Of a stretch of DNA of 64,000 nt, positions 60,206-64,000 are shown piece after piece. The position numbers and the translations under genes were made by a program. Below the pieces are notes generated by a model, which was given only the letters and a program-made list of their open reading frames with translations, searched no databases and had not been told where the DNA came from. The first letter of the stretch is position 1. Each line of letters starts with the position of its first letter. This DNA comes from Lachnospiraceae bacterium (GTDB lineage Bacteria; Bacillota; Clostridia; Lachnospirales; Lachnospiraceae), in the NCBI GenBank assembly GCA_017938315.1, contig JAGBBV010000006.1:62001-126000 (forward strand). The letters run 5' to 3'.

Positions 60206-61753
60206 ATGAGTCTTAAAAAGCGACTGAAATCCATCGGTATGATAGCCGTTGTGGCAGGACTTATTTATGTGGTAGCAATATGGGGAACCCGGGTAGAAAC
60301 TGCCGGTGATGCAGAAATGCCCTTTGCTTCTGAAGGAAAAGATACCTTATATCTTTGGTATACGGATGAATCCCTTACCTCCTATTTAAGTGGGGCAGCA
60401 GTAACTTATAACGAAACCCATGATGTACGTGTGGTGCCGGTACTTACTTCCGGATTAGAGTATTTGGAAACAATTAACGAAGCTTCCCTGACGGAAGAAG
60501 TACCTGACATGTTTGTGGTGAGCCATGATTCTTTGGAAAAAGCATATCTTGCAGGCTTGGCAGAAGAAGTAAAACCGGCCGAAGGATTTGTGATGGAAAA
60601 CACCTATATCGGGACAGGGATACAGGCAGCTACTTACAAGGATAAAATTATCGGATATCCTTTCTATTTTGAAACCAGTTCTCTTTTGTATAATAAGACA
60701 TATTTAGAACAGATGGCACAAAAGAAGGTAGAAGCGGAAGCAGATTTGGAAGCAGCGCAGGAAGCAGAAAAAGAACTGGAAGAGAATGGACCGGAGCAAG
60801 GAGACGGTGGGCGTGACGAAGGAATGCCTGATTTGCCGTCACAATCAGCAAGTGAAGAAGCACCTTTAGAACTGACGGAGGAAGAAAAACTTCTGGTAGA
60901 ACAAAGGATGCAGGAACTTTTGCCCACGACCATAGAAGATATCAAAACAATTGCAGACAGCTATGACGCACCGGAAGGTGTGGAAGCTATTTTTAAATGG
61001 GATGTAACTGATATTTTTTATAATTATTTCTTTATCGGTGATACCATCAATATGGGCGGAGAAGCCGGATGGGATATTTCCCAAATTGATATTTATAATG
61101 AAAATGCTATTGAGAGTATGCGTGCATACGAAGAACTTAACCAATTCTTTTCTATTGATACCAGTGAAATTGCGTATGAAAAGGTAATTGACGAATTTGT
61201 TTCCGGAAAAGTCATATTTACTGTTGCAACGACGGATGTGATAGCAAAACTGGAACAGGCAAAAGAAGACGGTCTGTTTGCATTTGAGTATGGAATTTTG
61301 GAAACGCCGGATATAGATGATAATATTTCTACGCGTTCTCTTTCCATGACAAACTGTGTGGCAATTAACGGATACGGTGAACATAGAGCAGAGGCAAATG
61401 ACTTTGCACGTTTCCTGACCGCAGAGTACAGTAACATCCTTTATGCCAGAAGCGGTAAAGTTTCAGCAATTCAAAATGCGGATTACGGTTACGAGGCATT
61501 GCAGGTATTTGCAAAGGAATATGAGAGTTCTATTTCCATGCCAAAGATGATAGAAACCAGTAATTTCTGGGTGCAGCTTGAAGTTGTGTTTGCACAAGTC
61601 TGGGATGGTGCGGATGCCAATATGGAATTAAAACATCTCTCAGAGCAAATGATACAGCAGATTACCGGCAGGGAATATGTAGAAGAGTATATCAGGGAGT
61701 CGGAAAAGCCGGAAGAAGAGACCGAATCAGATGAACAGGATACGGAATCGTAG
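60206..61753 (+). CDS. extracellular solute-binding protein with internal insertion (orphan)
   Basis: A 515-residue type-1 solute-binding-like protein anchored by an N-terminal membrane segment (about 9-27), with no lipobox. DTLYLWYTDESL, FETSSLLYNKTYLEQM and the later PTTIEDIKTIADSY follow the maltose-binding-protein pattern. Between YNKTYL and PTTIED, which are normally adjacent, an acidic, partly coiled-coil stretch of about 75 residues (about 173-250) is inserted. The C-terminus is Glu/Asp-rich. No permease or ATPase gene lies nearby. It may be a sensor or use a distant transporter. AGAGAGGATAGG precedes the ATG. Confidence 0.82.
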   Translation: MSLKKRLKSIGMIAVVAGLIYVVAIWGTRVETAGDAEMPFASEGKDTLYLWYTDESLTSYLSGAAVTYNETHDVRVVPVLTSGLEYLETINEASLTEEVPDMFVVSHDSLEKAYLAGLAEEVKPAEGFVMENTYIGTGIQAATYKDKIIGYPFYFETSSLLYNKTYLEQMAQKKVEAEADLEAAQEAEKELEENGPEQGDGGRDEGMPDLPSQSASEEAPLELTEEEKLLVEQRMQELLPTTIEDIKTIADSYDAPEGVEAIFKWDVTDIFYNYFFIGDTINMGGEAGWDISQIDIYNENAIESMRAYEELNQFFSIDTSEIAYEKVIDEFVSGKVIFTVATTDVIAKLEQAKEDGLFAFEYGILETPDIDDNISTRSLSMTNCVAINGYGEHRAEANDFARFLTAEYSNILYARSGKVSAIQNADYGYEALQVFAKEYESSISMPKMIETSNFWVQLEVVFAQVWDGADANMELKHLSEQMIQQITGREYVEEYIRESEKPEEETESDEQDTES

Positions 61754-61818
61754 GAAGTAAAGACGAATAAAAACCAATGATGTGGGTATGCTTATATAAT
61801 AAAAGCTAGGAGGCTCAT

Positions 61819-62250
61819 ATGATTGGTTTTTTTATTGCGTTAATTTCCGGTGCCCTTATGAGTATACAGGGAGTATTTAATACACAGGTGACGAAAGCAT
61901 CAAGTATCTGGGTGGCAAGTGCATTTGTCCAGCTGACAGCATTTGCGGTATGTATGGGAGCATGGCTTTTGACAGACAGGACATCTTTTGCAACACTAGG
62001 GAAAGTGGAACCGAAATATATGCTTTTAGGAGGAGCTATCGGTGCGTTTATTACCTATACGGTAATAAAAAGCATGGAGATGTTAGGCCCGGCAAAAGCA
62101 GTTATGCTGATTGTGATAGCGCAGCTTATTGTTGCTTATCTGCTTGAACTTTTTGGTATGTTTGGCGTGGAAAAACAACCCCTTGAATGGAGAAAAGTGA
62201 TAGGTATGATTATTGCCATAGCAGGTGTCGTTATTTTTAAATGGAAATAG
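61819..62250 (+). CDS. YdcZ/DUF606-family transporter
   Basis: A 143-residue membrane protein with four or five hydrophobic segments, opening IGFFIALISGALMSIQGVFN and ending in an AIAGVVIFKWK helix. It matches the half-size DMT relatives of the DUF606 group. Such proteins probably dimerise to export small molecules. AGGAGG lies 7 nt before the ATG. Upstream 65 bp hold no clear promoter. Confidence 0.85.
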   Translation: MIGFFIALISGALMSIQGVFNTQVTKASSIWVASAFVQLTAFAVCMGAWLLTDRTSFATLGKVEPKYMLLGGAIGAFITYTVIKSMEMLGPAKAVMLIVIAQLIVAYLLELFGMFGVEKQPLEWRKVIGMIIAIAGVVIFKWK

Positions 62251-62346
62251 TCAATTCCCCTTGTAAAACAGAAAAAAAACCTTTACAATAATAGCGTGTC
62301 GTTATATGGGGGCTCTTTTTTGCACGTGCCAAAAAGGAGTGAGACG

Positions 62347-62964
62347 ATGAAAAAAATGAAGTATTATCAACGGGTTGCGATGCTTGTGGTGTGCATCTGT
62401 ATGCTGACCGGATGTAGCAGAAAGGAAGAGATTCTTTTTGCAGAGATGGAAACAGATACAGATATAGATATGCAAGCCGCGGACTATGGTTCTGAAGCAT
62501 CCGCAATACAGACAGAAGCAGAGGCTGAAAGTGAGCAATGGCTTCTGATACATATATGTGGAGCAGTAAATTATCCCGGTGTATATGAATTTCCGGAGGA
62601 TGCCAGAATCTATCAGGCAGTGGAAATGGCGGGAGGATTTACCGCGGAGGCAGATACAGAGTATCTGAATATGGCAGAGCCGTTAACAGACGGCATGAAA
62701 ATATATATTCCCACAGTGGAAGAGACCATGGAAATGAAAGCAGAGCAAGAATCACTGGAAAATGCGGATGGGAAGGTTGATCTCAACGCAGCAGGTGTAA
62801 GTGAATTATGTACACTTCCGGGAATTGGTGAGGCAAAAGCGAGAAGTATTATTGCATACAGAGAGCAGATAGGAAAGTTTGATTCCATAGAACAGATTAT
62901 GGATGTGGAAGGGATTAAAGAAGGGCTGTTTTATAAGATTAAAGACAGCATTAAAGTTTCATGA
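62347..62964 (+). CDS. ComEA-like helix-hairpin-helix lipoprotein
   Basis: A 205-residue lipoprotein. A signal peptide ends in LTGC (Cys near residue 23). An SLBB-like domain follows (about 62-118, with IHICGAVNYPGVYEF), then a helix-hairpin-helix pair (about 143-205) with VDLNAAGVSELCTLPGIGEAKARSIIAYRE. This is the ComEA order: SLBB then DNA-binding HhH. ComEA captures DNA at the surface for uptake. Here the anchor is a lipid rather than a membrane helix. AAGGAG lies before ATG 62347. No comEC or comEB in the window. Confidence 0.87.
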   Translation: MKKMKYYQRVAMLVVCICMLTGCSRKEEILFAEMETDTDIDMQAADYGSEASAIQTEAEAESEQWLLIHICGAVNYPGVYEFPEDARIYQAVEMAGGFTAEADTEYLNMAEPLTDGMKIYIPTVEETMEMKAEQESLENADGKVDLNAAGVSELCTLPGIGEAKARSIIAYREQIGKFDSIEQIMDVEGIKEGLFYKIKDSIKVS

Positions 62965-62982
62965 CGGTAAAGGGAGAATATC

Positions 62983-63663
62983 ATGGGGAAAAGGATTCTT
63001 GTTGTTGATGATGAAAAGCTGATTGTGAAAGGAATCCGCTTTAGTTTAGAGCAGGATGGTATGGAAGTAGACACAGCATATGACGGTGAAGAAGCACTTC
63101 AAAAGATAAAGGACAATGAATATGATATGATATTGCTTGACATTATGCTGCCAAAGTTAAACGGTTTCGAGGTATGTCAGCAGGTCCGTGAATTTTCGGC
63201 TGTTCCCATTGTTATGCTTACCGCGAAGGGTGAGGACATGGATAAAATACTAGGACTGGAATATGGAGCCGATGATTATATTACCAAACCGTTTAATATT
63301 CTTGAAGTGAAAGCAAGAATTAAAGCAATTATGCGCCGTACCACCCCGAAGCAAAAAGAGGTTTCTAAGATCATTGAAAGCGGTGACATGAGACTTGATT
63401 GCGATGGCAGACGTGTTTATGCGGCAGGCAGGGAGATTAACCTGACAGCGAAAGAATTTGAACTTTTAGAATTGTTAATCAGAAATCCTAATAAAGTATA
63501 TAGCAGGGATAATCTTTTGAAATTGGTATGGGGAACTGATTATCCGGGAGATGTAAGAACCGTAGATGTACATATCAGAAGACTTCGTGAGAAAATTGAG
63601 ATAAACCCCAGTGAGCCGAAGTATGTACATACCAAGTGGGGAGTTGGCTATTACTTTGCGTAG
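62983..63663 (+). CDS. OmpR/PhoB-family response regulator
   Basis: A 226-residue regulator. Receiver domain 1-120 with acidic Asp9/Asp10, phospho-acceptor Asp53 in LLDIMLP and the KPF motif near 103. The winged-helix output domain (about 130-226) has LTAKEFELLELLIRNP and VDVHIRRLREKIE. It resembles WalR/PhoP-type regulators of cell-envelope genes. GGGAGA precedes the ATG. The histidine kinase starts 8 bp downstream. Confidence 0.92.
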   Translation: MGKRILVVDDEKLIVKGIRFSLEQDGMEVDTAYDGEEALQKIKDNEYDMILLDIMLPKLNGFEVCQQVREFSAVPIVMLTAKGEDMDKILGLEYGADDYITKPFNILEVKARIKAIMRRTTPKQKEVSKIIESGDMRLDCDGRRVYAAGREINLTAKEFELLELLIRNPNKVYSRDNLLKLVWGTDYPGDVRTVDVHIRRLREKIEINPSEPKYVHTKWGVGYYFA

Positions 63664-63671
63664 GTGATGTT

Positions 63672-64000
63672 ATGGTTGATAAAATAAAAAACTTTCTTTT
63701 TGATCTGAAAATTTGGCGGAGCCTTAAGGTCCGCCTTTTTGTCATTATTTTTCTGATAGGACTTATTCCGGGCATTGTGGTACGAGCAGGTATTATGCAA
63801 AGTTACGAAGACAGAGCAGTAGCTGTGCGCCAGTCAGATGTACAAAATCAGCTTAAAATTATTGCAAATCACTTAATTACATATAATTATTTGCCAAATC
63901 CTTCCTCGGAGGTAATTAATGCCGAAATCGAGCAACTTGCAAACTTGTATAGCGGCCGTGTAATGATAATAAATGGAAATCTGAAGGTGATAAAAGATAC
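63672..64000 (+). CDS. sensor histidine kinase, N-terminal part only
   Basis: From ATG 63672 an open frame of 109 codons runs to the window edge. It begins MVDKIKNFLFDLKIWRSL, then a membrane segment (about 22-38) and the start of an extracytoplasmic sensor region. AGGTG is the ribosome site. The kinase core lies outside the window. The pairing with the OmpR-type regulator immediately upstream makes it a histidine kinase of the WalK/ResE type with good probability. Confidence 0.75.
   Translation, partial: MVDKIKNFLFDLKIWRSLKVRLFVIIFLIGLIPGIVVRAGIMQSYEDRAVAVRQSDVQNQLKIIANHLITYNYLPNPSSEVINAEIEQLANLYSGRVMIINGNLKVIKD

Overview
The window reads as chromosome of a low-GC, spore-forming, anaerobic Firmicute, most likely a gut Lachnospiraceae. 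The evidence is the spoVAC/spoVAD sporulation genes, strong AGGAGG ribosome sites, intracellular xylan-degrading enzymes (GH10, GH43), an iron alcohol dehydrogenase, a CIRCE-controlled clpB, and family-typical small proteins (DUF6062, DUF4250, DUF4364, C_GCAxxG_C_C). I saw no rRNA, tRNA, CRISPR array, integrase or transposase.

Layout. 0-6 kb: a TetR regulator with a likely own operator, DUF6062, then spoVAC and spoVAD on opposite strands with an MBOAT/SGNH cell-surface acylation pair between them. 5.7-17.3 kb: the most interesting part. A three-gene minus-strand operon (LytTR response regulator, membrane-anchored surface protein, 7TM histidine kinase) is flanked by two plus-strand operons that encode paralogous pairs of a secreted protein and a multi-pass membrane protein. 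One of these operons is headed by a lipoprotein 5'-nucleotidase. Both have the same tandem 12-bp direct repeat (20-bp period) at the same distance from -35 and -10 boxes, as expected for a LytTR-controlled regulon. 17.3-22.2 kb: AraC regulator, GH10 xylanase, MATE exporter, alcohol dehydrogenase. 22.3-32.2 kb: clpB, D,D-carboxypeptidase, DUF4250, polysaccharide deacetylase, GH43, rarA, and a DUF5722 glycosidase-like protein. 32.2-38.6 kb, all minus strand: ECF sigma/anti-sigma, DUF4364, radical SAM protein, malic enzyme, a second LytTR-type regulator, DUF1294, argG.

37.4-60.2 kb: arginine biosynthesis. argG and argC diverge from a control region of TGCATA palindromes, while argJ-argB-argD lie 17 kb further on. 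Between argC and argJ sits a dense same-strand block of about 22 mostly small, unrelated genes (GNAT acetyltransferases, Tam-like methyltransferase, Nudix, EamA exporter, S41 peptidase, Lnt-like acyltransferase, HAD, DUF89, CPBP protease and others). Its left edge has three copies of a hairpin repeat that also occurs once downstream of clpB. 60.2-64 kb: an orphan solute-binding protein with an unusual insertion, a YdcZ-type transporter, a ComEA-like lipoprotein, and an OmpR-type two-component system whose kinase runs off the window.

All functions are assigned from recognised motifs and family resemblance read by eye; no database search was possible.
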